Below, in pieces: positions 44,639 to 57,866 of a stretch of 64,000 nt of DNA. Numbering within the stretch: the stretch's first letter is position 1; the number at the start of each line of letters is the position of its first letter. Source of the DNA: Balanoglossus misakiensis (Eukaryota > Hemichordata); contig CM082580.2 in assembly GCA_040954595.2 (NCBI GenBank), positions 1,860,001-1,924,000 of the forward strand, read 5' to 3'. A model generated the notes under the pieces. It ran no database searches. It saw only the letters and a program-made list of their open reading frames with translations, and was not told where the DNA came from. The position numbers and the translations under genes are program-made.

Positions 44639-46949
44639 GGTACAAACACACACAAACCACACAAACACTGCATGTAGATGTGGACATCAGTGTCATACTT
44701 AGTAATATCCTGCATCCAGTAGTCCCAAAGTAGGAGGGCTTTGTGATTAAGAAGAACAAAGATCTGAGCCTAACAAACTGCATAAAGCAAATTGGTCTCC
44801 TGGTGAGATATATACCATCCACCTCAGCTGGCATGATCTCCAGTATATGCCTTGGTGAAGTACAATGCACTCTCCACTGCACTCTTGCTATAATGGCCTG
44901 ACTATTCATAATTCCTGAGGAGCAATGATTCATGGCTGGACAAATATTCATCACATGGTGAGAAACAAGTGGATCTGGGAGCCTGCTATAAGATAGCATA
45001 GGGTTGAAAGCATGAGTTGAAGGTCTAGCTCAAAGTAGTTTTGAGGAATAGAGTGTTCTGACCTGACCCATCCTCCCGGCAAAGTATTTTTCTTGGCTCC
45101 CTTGACATTATTTCAAATTGTGTGTATCATGAAAATGCCAATCAGCCAGACGGGCCTCCGCCAATAGAGATAAGTCACAGCTGTTAAAACCATCTCAACA
45201 CATACCAAGCACCATAGACAATAGTAAAGAGAAAAGAAAACTAATACATATGTAGATTACAAACTGCGAATGGATTGGCTGAGGGAACAGGATCCAGTGA
45301 GTACATGAGTAATAAAAGGATTTGAGAGAATAATTAAACAGAGCTCGTGCCTGGTCGGTTGATGTGGTATTGGCTGTTCTTGTCTACTAACACTACTTGA
45401 ATGGATAAGGCTATGTGCTTTCTGGTGATATAGTAAAAGACAGAACTGCATGAAGCTCAGTTTTATGTGCAGGGGTTAATTCCCACGACACTGGACTGCC
45501 AGGCATGCAGAAAAAATGGTCTGATGCAAATCAAGACTTGTAGTGAAGCACAAAGGTTGTCAGGTGATTGTCACCATACATTTCACTGCATTTTGAGGCA
45601 TGTCCCCAATGTGTAACGTCTTTGATGGAAACTGTTTTACACTTGAGTGATTTGGCCTGAGCAATATCCATAAGATCCCATTGAAACTGACAGATTTAGG
45701 TAAAAAAGTTGTCATCAAGTTCAGATGACCAGAGGTCTCAGAAAGATGAAGCTGCCCACAACTTGACAGAGCTGACAATATCAGAGATATCAATGACAAC
45801 ACCGGTAAATGACACAAGGAAGAGGATCACTATGATCAGAGGCAATACTAGCTGAGAGATGTATCTTAGTGATCACAGGTGGATGTATACCCCACAGGTG
45901 TTGCCTGCATCTCGATAATATCATATGTACACGCACATGTACATGTATACCGGTAACCTATAAAATGATAGTTCGTAATGTGGAAAGAATAGTATGCCAC
46001 TGGCGGCGAGGAGGAAGGAATTCTGACAACTGCTAAAAATTAAAGTGACATGGCATATTGGCAGCCAATGGGAAACCCATTTGCTATAAGTACACATTTC
46101 TGCCTTGTGAGCTGAATGCCAAGTTGAACTGTCCTCCAGGGTGGGACCCTGTGGTGATCCATGATTGCTGCATCCCCAAATGGCATGCTAGACACTTGCC
46201 TCCGATGAATAGGGGTATATATGTGACATAGCTGTATCCCAGAAGCCCCGGTGCAGAAGTCAGCAGTGTGATAGAGCATGTCTGTTACAGATCGTCAGCC
46301 ATTCACTTCCATATTCGGTAAAATCAGTGATGGGATAAATACCCTTTTTGCCTGTTGGAGTGGGAAATCTGCTGAAATATTCCACTATAGGAGCAAAATA
46401 ATTCACTATATAGACTCCAAGAGTTACTGAACAAGTGTTCTCAGCACAATGCTACTAACCTCCCTCAAGTGATACTGCTAGATTTCAAGACAGCAGTTAT
46501 AATATGTAAATACGAACCAATGCTAAGTGGACAAGGTTGCAAATACAACAGCTGGGCCGGTGGCTCCATGCTTCATAAATCTGCATTTCCAATACAAGAT
46601 TCTGCAATATTGAAGTCAGGACACACATGGGCCATAGGAGTATGAAAGTAGAAGTAGCACCCAAACCATACACCCACTATGAGTGTGGGTGTAGCAAAAA
46701 GTTTGACACAAGTATTAGAAGCAAGAGCCTGTAATTTACACAAAGGCTAACAAGGCAATACAAAGCAGTATACTCTGTGTATATGTTCTCCAAAGATGTT
46801 GTTCAACATACTCTCTTACGTATGTTCTATAATTAGCACATGTTTTTTTAACGTGAAAGAAGACTTCCAATCATTTTAGGGACGAACTCTCAACGTCATG
46901 GTCCACATTTTCTGAATTTTTATCTCAAAGCGACTCCAAATTCTTTACA
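44639..46949. other. Non-coding stretch
   Basis: Short CA-rich tract at 44640-44670. Minus-strand ORFs (44999-44550, 45817-45560, 46279-46040) show no family motif. No gene supported. Confidence 0.35.
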
Positions 46950-47280
46950 GACACCTTGTATCAAAGGGTCAATGGTTATCATTACAAATTCTATGATGTA
47001 GTCTTCCAAGGCTCCAACTAATCTAGTTCTTGAATAAAACTGACTTTCCATGGACTCTCCTCGTCAAGTTATGCATGGTAATCCATTGTTAATGACACTG
47101 TCTCTACTGGATCGACAGTTAAAGGGGCGAAATCATAACACCAAACAAATAACCCACAAAACTGACAAATTGGCGATGACGTGAAGAAATTCACACAAAG
47201 TGGCGTCTGCTGGGAGCTGTATCAAACCTCACTGCAAACAACACGTCACAGTACCATTCAATGTGGACCAACAGCCACAT
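46950..47280 (+). pseudogene. Decayed relative of the 33711-34139 ORF
   Basis: Collinear with the minus-strand ORF at 33711-34139: shared AGTTATGCATG, CATTGTTAATGACA, CTGACAAATTGG and AAATTCACACAAAGTGGCGT, ending in TGCTGGGAGCT. One frame reads KKFTQSGVCWELY. Frameshifts and stops upstream make it non-functional in this form. Confidence 0.65.
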
Positions 47281-48220
47281 TAGATTATACTGTGAAACAA
47301 ATCAATGAAAATGTGTATCTTAAAACTCACAGTCATGGAACCATGTGTAAACAAATGAGATATATTCAAAATCAAAATTGAATGACAGAGAAAAAAAATT
47401 TCTGAATGCAGAGATTTTTTTTCTGAATGCTCAAGGATTCCTACTCCAAGCTCGGTAGTGGACATTTGCACATGGTACCCCTGACGTCAAGTGTACTATT
47501 TTATCGTAAAGCACACAGTCAGGGAAGTGTAAACAAAACTAGATATATTCAAAATCAAAGAAAATAAATGGCTGAATGATTAAGTGATCCAATGTAAACT
47601 TTTCTGTACATTATAAAAACAATAATTGTAACTCATAGAAAATTGACATCTTTTCTGAATATTGAAGGTTTGATGTCAAATGGGCAATTTGAATCACTGG
47701 TTATCAATTTTGAGACGGTTTTGGCAACCAGACCTGATGTAAGAATTAACACCTCATGCAACCCATTGTCTATGGGGCCGAGCCTCAGCGCCTATACATA
47801 AACTTTGTGTGTGTGGACACAAGCGACTCAAAGGATTAATTCTCTGTGTTTACAAAAGGCAAATAGTGTCTCCGAAACGTTTCAAATTTTTACCAGTGTG
47901 ACCGTGGTATTATAAACATGTACCCCACACGTTGAATGACACACACACTTACACCACACAAACAAACAAACAAACATAAATACCCTATAACTATACTATA
48001 TTATAACTAACTATAACTACAAGTAACAACTGACAAAATAACTTAATATACCTATATAAATAAACTGTTCAAATACAGATGTGTACACTGAAATTAACTA
48101 AATTTACAAAAATATATAAAAATGCATTGCAGGGATGCCCCCAAAACTACCGTAAGCACTGCAAGCTGGGAGTCCATGCGTCTACGGACCTCTGTTGACA
48201 GATGAGGCATCATGGAGACT
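47281..48220. other. Non-coding stretch with dispersed repeat
   Basis: 47690-47910 matches 26937-27240 (AACCCATTGTCTATGGGGCC). AAAC and CTATAA simple repeats lie at 47960-48050. No gene seen. Confidence 0.45.
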
Positions 48221-48325
48221 GCATGGTAATGGGACTTCTGGTCCAAATCATCTGGCCGCATTCCTCTGCTATGGTGGCATACAATTCAATCTCCGCCATC
48301 CTGCAACGCAGCATCTAGTTTCTGC
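48221..48325 (+). repeat. Degenerate founder unit of the 87-bp minisatellite
   Basis: CTGCATGGTAATGGGACTTC, then a decayed CATCTGGCC, and CATCCTGCAACGCAGCATCT align to one 87-bp unit with small indels. This is probably the ancestral or edge-decayed monomer. Confidence 0.7.
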
Positions 48326-51300
48326 ATGGTACCATTGGTAGTCGGACTTCAATCTGCCAGTTGGCACACAGATCAGTGTTCTCCATCCTGCAAACCAGCA
48401 TCTAGTCTCTGCATGGTACTATTGGTAGTCGGACTTCAATCTGCCAGTTGGCACACGGATCAGTGTTCTCCATCCTGCAAACCAGCATCTAGTCTCTGCA
48501 TGGTACTATTGGTAGTCGGACTCCAATCTGCCAGTTGGCACACGGATCAGTGTTCTCCATCCTGCAAACCAGCATCTAGTCTCTGCATGGTGCTATTGGT
48601 AGTCGGACTCCAATCTGCCAGTTGGCACACGGATCAGTGTTCTCCATCCTGCAAACCAGCATCTAGTCTCTGCATGGTGCTATTGGTAGTCGGACTCCAA
48701 TCTGCCAGTTGGCACACGGATCAGTGTTCTCCATCCTGCAAACCAGCATCTAGTCTCTGCATGGTACTATTGGTAGTCGGACTCCAATCTGCCAGTTGGC
48801 ACACGGATCAGTGTTCTCCATCCTGCAAACCAGCATCTAGTCTCTGCATGGTACTATTGGTAGTCGGACTTCAATCTGCCAGTTGGCACACGGATCAGTG
48901 TTCTCCATCCTGCAAACCAGCCTCTAGTCTCTGCATGGTACTATTGGTAGTCGGACTTCAATCTGCCAGTTGGCACACGGATCAGTGTTCTCCATCCTGC
49001 AAACCAGCCTCTAGTCTCTGCATGGTACTATTGGTAGTCGGACTTCAATCTGCCAGTTGGCACACGGATCAGTGTTCTCCATCCTGCAAACCAGCCTCTA
49101 GTCTCTGCATGGTACTATTGGTAGTCGGACTTCAATCTGCCAGTTGGCACACGGATCAGTGTTCTCCATCCTGCAAACCAGCCTCTAGTCTCTGCATGGT
49201 ACTATTGGTAGTCGGACTTCAATCTGCCAGTTGGCACACGGATCAGTGTTCTCCATCCTGCAAACCAGCCTCTAGTCTCTGCATGGTACTATTGGTAGTC
49301 GGACTTCAATCTGCCAGTTGGCACACGGATCAGTGTTCTCCATCCTGCAAACCAGCCTCTAGTCTCTGCATGGTACTATTGGTAGTCGGACTTCAATCTG
49401 CCAGTTGGCACACGGATCAGTGTTCTCCATCCTGCAAACCAGCCTCTAGTCTCTGCATGGTACTATTGGTAGTCGGACTTCAATCTGCCAGTTGGCACAC
49501 GGATCAGTGTTCTCCATCCTGCAAACCAGCCTCTAGTCTCTGCATGGAACTATTGGTAGTCGGACTTCAATCTGCCAGTTGGCACACGGATCAGTGTTCT
49601 CCATCCTGCAAACCAGCCTCTAGTCTCTGCATGGTACTATTGGTAGTCGGACTTCAATCTGCCAGTTGGCACACGGATCAGTGTTCTCCATCCTGCAAAC
49701 CAGCATCTAGTCTCTGCATGGTACTATTGGTAGTCGGACTTCAATCTGCCAGTTGGCACACGGATCAGTGTTCTCCATCCTGCAAACCAGCATCTAGTCT
49801 CTGCATGGTACTATTGGTAGTCGGACTTCAATCTGCCAGTTGGCACACGGATCAGTGTTCTCCATCCTGCAAACCAGCATCTAGTCTCTGCATGGTACTA
49901 TTGGTAGTCGGACTTCAATCTGCCAGTTGGCACACGGATCAGTGTTCTCCATCCTGCAAACCAGCATCTAGTCTCTGCATGGTACTATTGGTAGTCGGAC
50001 TTCAATCTGCCAGTTGGCACACGGATCAGTGTTCTCCATCCTGCAAACCAGCATCTAGTCTCTGCATGGTACTATTGGTAGTCGGACTTCAATCTGCCAG
50101 TTGGCACACGGATCAGTGTTCTCCATCCTGCAAACCAGCATCTAGTCTCTGCATGGTACTATTGGTAGTCGGACTTCAATCTGCCAGTTGGCACACGGAT
50201 CAGTGTTCTCCATCCTGCAAACCAGCATCTAGTCTCTGCATGGTACTATTGGTAGTCGGACTTCAATCTGCCAGTTGGCACACGGATCAGTGTTCTCCAT
50301 CCTGCAAACCAGCATCTAGTCTCTGCATGGTACTATTGGTAGTCGGACTTCAATCTGCCAGTTGGCACACGGATCAGTGTTCTCCATCCTGCAAACCAGC
50401 ATCTAGTCTCTGCATGGTACTATTGGTAGTCGGACTTCAATCTGCCAGTTGGCACACGGATCAGTGTTCTCCATCCTGCAAACCAGCATCTAGTCTCTGC
50501 ATGGTACTATTGGTAGTCGGACTTCAATCTGCCAGTTGGCACACGGATCAGTGTTCTCCATCCTGCAAACCAGCATCTAGTCTCTGCATGGTACTATTGG
50601 TAGTCGGACTTCAATCTGCCAGTTGGCACACGGATCAGTGTTCTCCATCCTGCAAACCAGCATCTAGTCTCTGCATGGTACTATTGGTAGTCGGACTTCA
50701 ATCTGCCAGTTGGCACACGGATCAGTGTTCTCCATCCTGCAAACCAGCATCTAGTCTCTGCATGGTACTATTGGTAGTCGGACTTCAATCTGCCAGTTGG
50801 CACACGGATCAGTGTTCTCCATCCTGCAAACCAGCATCTAGTCTCTGCATGGTACTATTGGTAGTCGGACTTCAATCTGCCAGTTGGCACACGGATCAGT
50901 GTTCTCCATCCTGCAAACCAGCATCTAGTCTCTGCATGGTACTATTGGTAGTCGGACTTCAATCTGCCAGTTGGCACACGGATCAGTGTTCTCCATCCTG
51001 CAAACCAGCATCTAGTCTCTGCATGGTACTATTGGTAGTCGGACTTCAATCTGCCAGTTGGCACACGGATCAGTGTTCTCCATCCTGCAAACCAGCATCT
51101 AGTCTCTGCATGGTACTATTGGTAGTCGGACTTCAATCTGCCAGTTGGCACACGGATCAGTGTTCTCCATCCTGCAAACCAGCATCTAGTCTCTGCATGG
51201 TACTATTGGTAGTCGGACTTCAATCTGCCAGTTGGCACACGGATCAGTGATCTCCATCCTGCAAACCAGCCTCTAGTCTCTGCATGGTACTATTGGTAGT

Positions 51301-53545
51301 CGGACTTCAATCTGCCAGTTGGCACACGGATCAGTGTTCTCCATCCTGCAAACCAGCCTCTAGTCTCTGCATGGTACTATTGGTAGTCGGACTTCAATCT
51401 GCCAGTTGGCACACGGATCAGTGTTCTCCATCCTGCAAACCAGCCTCTAGTCTCTGCATGGTACTATTGGTAGTCGGACTTCAATCTGCCAGTTGGCACA
51501 CGGATCAGTGTTCTCCATCCTGCAAACCAGCCTCTAGTCTCTGCATGGTACTATTGGTAGTCGGACTTCAATCTGCCAGTCGGCACACGGATCAGTGTTC
51601 TCCATCCTGCAAACCAGCCTCTAGTCTCTGCATGGTACTATTGGTAGTCGGACTTCAATCTGCCAGTCGGCACACGGATCAGTGTTCTCCATCCTGCAAA
51701 CCAGCCTCTAGTCTCTGCATGGTACTATTGGTAGTCGGACTTCAATCTGCCAGTCGGCACACGGATCAGTGTTCTCCATCCTGCAAACCAGCCTCTAGTC
51801 TCTGCATGGTACTATTGGTAGTCGGACTTCAATCTGCCAGTCGGCACACGGATCAGTGTTCTCCATCCTGCAAACCAGCCTCTAGTCTCTGCATGGTACT
51901 ATTGGTAGTCGGACTTCAATCTGCCAGTCGGCACACGGATCAGTGTTCTCCATCCTGCAAACCAGCCTCTAGTCTCTGCATGGTACTATTGGTAGTCGGA
52001 CTTCAATCTGCCAGTCGGCACACGGATCAGTGTTCTCCATCCTGCAAACCAGCCTCTAGTCTCTGCATGGTACTATTGGTAGTCGGACTTCAATCTGCCA
52101 GTCGGCACACGGATCAGTGTTCTCCATCCTGCAAACCAGCCTCTAGTCTCTGCATGGTACTATTGGTAGTCGGACTTCAATCTGCCAGTCGGCACACGGA
52201 TCAGTGTTCTCCATCCTGCAAACCAGCCTCTAGTCTCTGCATGGTACTATTGGTAGTCGGACTTCAATCTGCCAGTCGGCACACGGATCAGTGTTCTCCA
52301 TCCTGCAAACCAGCCTCTAGTCTCTGCATGGTACTATTGGTAGTCGGACTTCAATCTGCCAGTCGGCACACGGATCAGTGTTCTCCATCCTGCAAACCAG
52401 CCTCTAGTCTCTGCATGGTACTATTGGTAGTCGGACTTCAATCTGCCAGTCGGCACACGGATCAGTGTTCTCCATCCTGCAAACCAGCCTCTAGTCTCTG
52501 CATGGTACTATTGGTAGTCGGACTTCAATCTGCCAGTTGGCACACGGATCAGTGTTCTCCATCCTGCAAACCAGCCTCTAGTCTCTGCATGGTACTATTG
52601 GTAGTCGGACTTCAATCTGCCAGTTGGCACACGGATCAGTGTTCTCCATCCTGCAAACCAGCATCTAGTCTCTGCATGGTACTATTGGTAGTCGGACTTC
52701 AATCTGCCAGTTGGCACACGGATCAGTGTTATCCATCCTGCAAACCAGCATCTAGTCTCTGCATGGTACTATTGGTAGTCGGACTTCAATCTGCCAGTTG
52801 GCACACGGATCAGTGTTATCCATCCTGCAAACCAGCATCTAGTCTCTGCATGGTACTATTGGTAGTCGGACTTCAATCTGCCAGTTGGCACACGGATCAG
52901 TGTTCTCCATCCTGCAAACCAGCATCTAGTCTCTGCATGGTACTATTGGTAGTCGGACTTCAATCTGCCAGTTGGCACACAGATCAGTGTTCTCCATCCT
53001 GCAAACCAGCATCTAGTCTCTGCATGGTACTATTGGTAGTCGGACTTCAATCTGCCAGTTGGCACACAGATCAGTGTTCTCCATCCTGCAAACCAGCATC
53101 TAGTCTCTGCATGGTACTATTGGTAGTCGGACTTCAATCTGCCAGTTGGCACACAGATCAGTGTTCTCCATCCTGCAAACCAGCATCTAGTCTCTGCATG
53201 GTACTATTGGTAGTCGGACTTCAATCTGCCAGTTGGCACACAGATCAGTGTTCTCCATCCTGCAAACCAGCATCTAGTCTCTGCATGGTACTATTGGTAG
53301 TCGGACTTCAATCTGCCAGTTGGCACACAGATCAGTGTTCTCCATCCTGCAAACCAGCATCTAGTCTCTGCATGGTACTATTGGTAGTCGGACTTCAATC
53401 TGCCAGTTGGCACACAGATCAGTGTTCTCCATCCTGCAAACCAGCATCTAGTCTCTGCATGGTACTATTGGTAGTCGGACTTCAATCTGCCAGTTGGCAC
53501 ACAGATCAGTGTTCTCCATCCTGCAAACCAGCCTCTAGTTTCCCG
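48326..53545 (+). repeat. 60-copy, 87-bp perfect-period minisatellite
   Basis: The unit starts ATGGTACTATTGGTAGTCGG. The first ATG is at 48326 and the last at 53459, exactly 59 periods of 87 bp with no indel across 5.2 kb. Substitution variants come in blocks: CTCC at units 3-6; GCCTC versus GCATC blocks; TCGGCAC in 11 consecutive units (51577-52453); GTTATCC in two; CACAGATC in unit 1 and the last seven. Because 87 is divisible by 3, one frame stays open for 974 and 762 codons, split by a T-to-A change making TGA at about 51248. There is no sign of gene structure, so this is annotated as satellite DNA. Confidence 0.97.
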
Positions 53546-54146
53546 TGTCTGAAAAAAAGCAAACAGATGTAGTTCAGGAAAATGAGGAGTAATTCAACTG
53601 CATGTGACACAAAAGACAGCTTCCCGCGATACAAACACCCTCTATAACTCCAGGCTTTGTCTTTGCAGTACACAGGCCATGTAATGCAAATTGTGTAAGA
53701 ATCCATCAAGTTTTACTTTATGCAGGCTACATGACAATGATTCATGCTCAGTTTTTATGGACTTGTTATTTTGTGCCATTCTAAATGACTTCTGGGTGTT
53801 TGTAAAACTTGTAACGAGCAGTAATGAGCAGAAATTTGCAGTAATGACCAATAACATCCTAGAAATTGACAGAATGGGTAATCACAAATACTGTGGAAAT
53901 GACGATCGTTTCCAATTTCATAATAGTCATCTGAAGTTATGCAATCAGTGTCAATTATCATGACCATTTTCATGGAACTAAACAGTTGTTTAATTTCATA
54001 TCATTGCTGGAAAAAAGTCATCGTCAATGACTTCGTTCACGCTGGTTTGATCTTCTTGGTATTTGTGCTCAAGTGTTGGTTAGTTTTTGCATAACTTGAA
54101 ATGTTGTGCGTTGACTTAGATGTTTTCATCTATGTTAACTGACATA
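53546..54146. other. Non-coding stretch
   Basis: 53785-53855 (GTAACGAGCAGTAATGAGCA, TTGGTCATTACTG inverse) is similar, inverted, to 59340-59410. Short ORFs on both strands are unsupported. Confidence 0.4.
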
Positions 54147-55089
54147 CCGTATATTCTCGCAATTAAGCGCCACCCATGATTAGGCGCCAGTGATACCTGA
54201 CTTTGCTACTTTTTACTTAAAATTAAGCGCCAGGATTTTTTTTTTTTTGAGGTGTGTGGACGTACGTGAATCATGGCAAGTACTACCAGGGTTTAGGGAT
54301 CTTGTCAAAATCAATGGGGGCTTGCTGCGTGAATAATAATTGACCTGAGCAGACAATGCATGCTTTGGGCTGATGTGCTATTTATTTACAAATTACAAGA
54401 TGAAATCGGGCACATGTCAACCTCCTAATTTATGTAAATTATTATTCACTGCAAAAGACACAGGTGCCGGGCGTCTAGACACTTGTCTTTTTCCTGTCGA
54501 TCGATCGGCACCCGCTTACGTTACCGGCACTACCACCCAAGTTTGACCATATGGCCAGGGCTTTGAAATAATAGGACTAGTTTCAAGTTGTGAATGTTTG
54601 CGGTATTAATTTTCTCATGAATATTCACACAAAGTGAGTATTCACGCAACCTTGCTTGACCTTACATGTGTGAGAGCATGTGATTACAAAGACGCATTTG
54701 GACTAAACCACTATACGTCAGTAGATTTTGTTGATGGTTCAGCCAGCATACTGTAATGCTGCTCGTAGTATTCACTTCGTTGACAACTTTTTATTTCTGG
54801 AATATTTATTAGACAATACATTGAACTGACTGTATTTGAAAAGAAAATGTTAAAACTTTACATATGAATTTGAAACAGCCATTCATTCACTGCGGACACC
54901 CCCTTAGGAGAACACTCATTGGAACGTCCCAAATCATTTGCATATGAATTAACAGGGTGCAGTATATATATACAGGGCGACCCATGAATAAGCGCCACCG
55001 GTTCTTGAAAGACTCATTTCTGCCTTTGTTTAGGCGCCACCAAAATTTGAAATGGTTAAAAAGTGGCGCTTATTTGTGAGAATATACGG
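54147..55089 (+). mobile_element. TA-flanked element with CCGTATATTCTC ends, copy A
   Basis: 943 bp. It starts CCGTATATTCTCGCAATTAA and ends with the inverse (TTATTTGTGAGAATATACGG), with TA on each side (54145-54146, 55090-55091). AAGCGCCA-type motifs repeat near both ends. The TA target fits the Tc1/mariner/pogo group. No ORF with a transposase motif, so non-autonomous. Confidence 0.9.
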
Positions 55090-57866
55090 TACTCTGAATG
55101 TTTGAAGAAACTTTACAAACCCCATAAAAATTCCCATCTACATAAAATGGAGCAGCAAACAGTTATATGGATGTTAGGCCAGAGAAAAAAAATCTTGTTC
55201 ATTGGATTTTTTGGCCCTAGTTCCAGGAGCGGCGAGCGAAAAAAAAATTATATTTTTTTTAGGCTGACGGTAATCCGTGGTTCTCTGGCATATTTGCACA
55301 GATGCAGACATTGCGAGATAATTGTTTCCATTTTAACCAGAAATATCTCTGATACATGTACTGTACTTGTCACTGAATTCAATACTATATTTCCCAACAA
55401 TAACATATAGGCAATTACATTTACAGTTGGTGTTTGCACAACAAATTCCAAGTATTTCAACAGGCTCTCAGAATAAAATGAAATGCACAGCAAATCACTG
55501 AAATCCAACAATTTAGTATTGACCTTTAATATTGTCCTGGTGGGACCTTGCATTTGAATGTTTTTCATGTTACTTTGGCCCCATCTCTTGGTCTCTTTAC
55601 AACTGTCTCTACATTTTTTACACAATGGTCTAACAACACTGTACAGACTATCTCTCACTGCACACACACTGTTCTGGTCGCGGTAGCCATGTCTAATTTG
55701 TTCCAGTCTGCACCAAGTTCATCAAACAGCTGAATAATATCATTGTAATAGTTTGTGGAAACCATCTATTTTGTCAGGCAGACTGACTTCAGTAACAATG
55801 GACATCATGATTAAAATCGCATTTTGAATGTGGCTGCCAGTATGAGATGGTGCTGTACAGGCGGAAGTAGATGGAATGGCTTTGTGTGCAAATTGATTGC
55901 CAGAAGTAAACACATTGGAAACTACAAACTTCATGTTGAACTCGCTGCAGATTTGATACCTCAGATCCTGCTATAACATCAACACAACCATGTGTTTTGT
56001 CACTGTCATATATTTTTAAACTTTTGATGCAATTTTCATTCAATCAAATGCACCATCAATCTGCTGTGACGATCTTGTTAAACAAATTACAGAACGAAAC
56101 ATCAGGACAAACACTGAATAGCGTCTTTCGAACAAATCTGTTTGTCGTCACATCGAATGTATGTGATCAACTTAATACTCATGATGTGACATGTACCAAC
56201 ATGTACTAATATAGAACGAGGACATTTCTGCCCAAAGCTACCTACTTTGCGTTGTCATTCGCCCAATTTCAGACATCAGAACAATGTGTTTGCGGTCAAC
56301 TCAGTCCAAACATGTCGGAAGTCTAATTCAAAATCCTGTGCTCGTGAAAACCTGAAAAAGTGTAGGGCGCCACCAAAGGCAGTACTAAGAATATTTGTAA
56401 TGCAGAAGTAAGAATTTGCCACGATCCAAAAAAATAAAAATTCCAAAACAGCCAAAGTAGAAGCAGCAATTCCATGAACAATTTATTTTTTCTTCCTGGC
56501 CTTAAGTCTTATTATTTTTTTGTCTTTTTCCACATTATCAGTAAAAAATCTTCATTTCTGAAGTGATAGGCTGACTTTCTTGAAATTTAGTATGAAGCTT
56601 CTTACAGGTTGTCTGATATACCATATTTTTTTGTTTAAATTGTTGAATAACTGCATGTCAGAGTGCTTTGAAGTTTGAAATTTGTTAGGCGTGTTCCTAG
56701 AGGTAACCCCAAAAAGATGCTGTAAAACAATTTGTGATATTTGCATAATTGCAAGATTGGTAAAAAATGTGCAATTTTTGTCAAAAATTGTTTTCTCTGA
56801 AACCGCTTGTCACATTGCTATAAACTATGGCAGACATGTTCCTTGAGGTGATTGAAGATATTGTACAATTATGGAGATATTTGCACATTTGTGTTTTTTT
56901 GCCACTTTTGAACATTCAAATATTGTTTTCTGTGAAACTGATTGTTGGATTGCTTTTCATAAATTTCTTTTTGGTTTATATCAAAACTTCTCCAAAACCA
57001 ATTGTCCAGTTGCTTTGAAAGTTACTCTTTACAAGGAGTTGGTACCCCCAACTTAGACATGTTTACATAACTTTAATAGGCCAGCTGTTACAGAGACCAC
57101 CATCTATTAAATATTTTAAGAGTGAATGGCACGTCAGTGAGCGTCTCTGTCTGTCTGTGTGTCTGCCTGTCTGTTACAGGGCTGACTGAAAGAAGTTGGT
57201 CATTATATGTGTTTGTACAGACAATTTTTGCTCAAAAACAATTTCGCCAATATTTTTCCGGAGTCCACAGCTAGTTCAGAAAATAAAAACTTAATAATGT
57301 GTAGTGGAGATGTCAAAGTTTATTCAAGGCAAACTGATAATGTGGGGCATGCTCCAAAATCTGAACAGACACCGAGCAACTCAGGTTGTGTGTCAAGCTA
57401 ACTCGTGTAACGCGACTTATATGCTGCTTATATTCATCATTGGAAACCACAGGCGTCAGAAAAAATGCTTTGTTAGTATTCCGTACTGTAAAGTAGCTAA
57501 AATTGAAAAATCAACAGCTCAGATAATCTCCCCGTTTCACGTCATACGAGCGCTTACGCTATGTTCAGTCCTTGCCATATACCCTACTAACACATAAAGA
57601 GATCTCTTTATGTGATAGTGGGGTAATTTCTTGACAGGTCATATTAGTGGCTCGTTATTTATTCATGCTATGTATCTCTTGCTTTTTATTGCTCATCGCT
57701 GTTCGTTTTTGCTAATTACTTTCAAATTTGTATCTATCAATTTGTCATAGATGGCATGAGTCCGGTGATGGGTGGGAACTGCATGTGGTTATTTTTGGTC
57801 GTTATTGCTCCATTTTAAAGGTACATGAGCTGCAAAAAAAATTCCACAATAAGATGGGGTCATAGC
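55090..57866. other. Non-coding stretch with unrecognised ORFs
   Basis: Minus-strand frames around 55740-56043 have protein-like stretches (FTSGNQFAHKAIPSTSACTA) but stops and no known motif. Small hairpin at 57586-57618 (CATAAAGAGATCTCTTTATG). TCTG repeats at about 57145-57175. At 57814 there is a partial TTAAAGGTACATGAGCTGCA end. No gene supported. Confidence 0.35.

Noticed and set aside
44550-44999. 149-codon minus ORF
   Set aside because: It spans the right edge of a TTAA element and a CA-rich tract; no motif.
48326-53545. CRISPR array or other spaced-repeat system
   Set aside because: No unique spacers: units are contiguous and near-identical, and the genome is metazoan. The same applies to the 42-bp arrays.
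48326-53572. ORFs of 974 and 762 codons on +
   Set aside because: They arise because the 87-bp satellite unit is divisible by three. No intron, start or domain logic; each codon block is the same 29 residues, and a single-unit substitution splits them.
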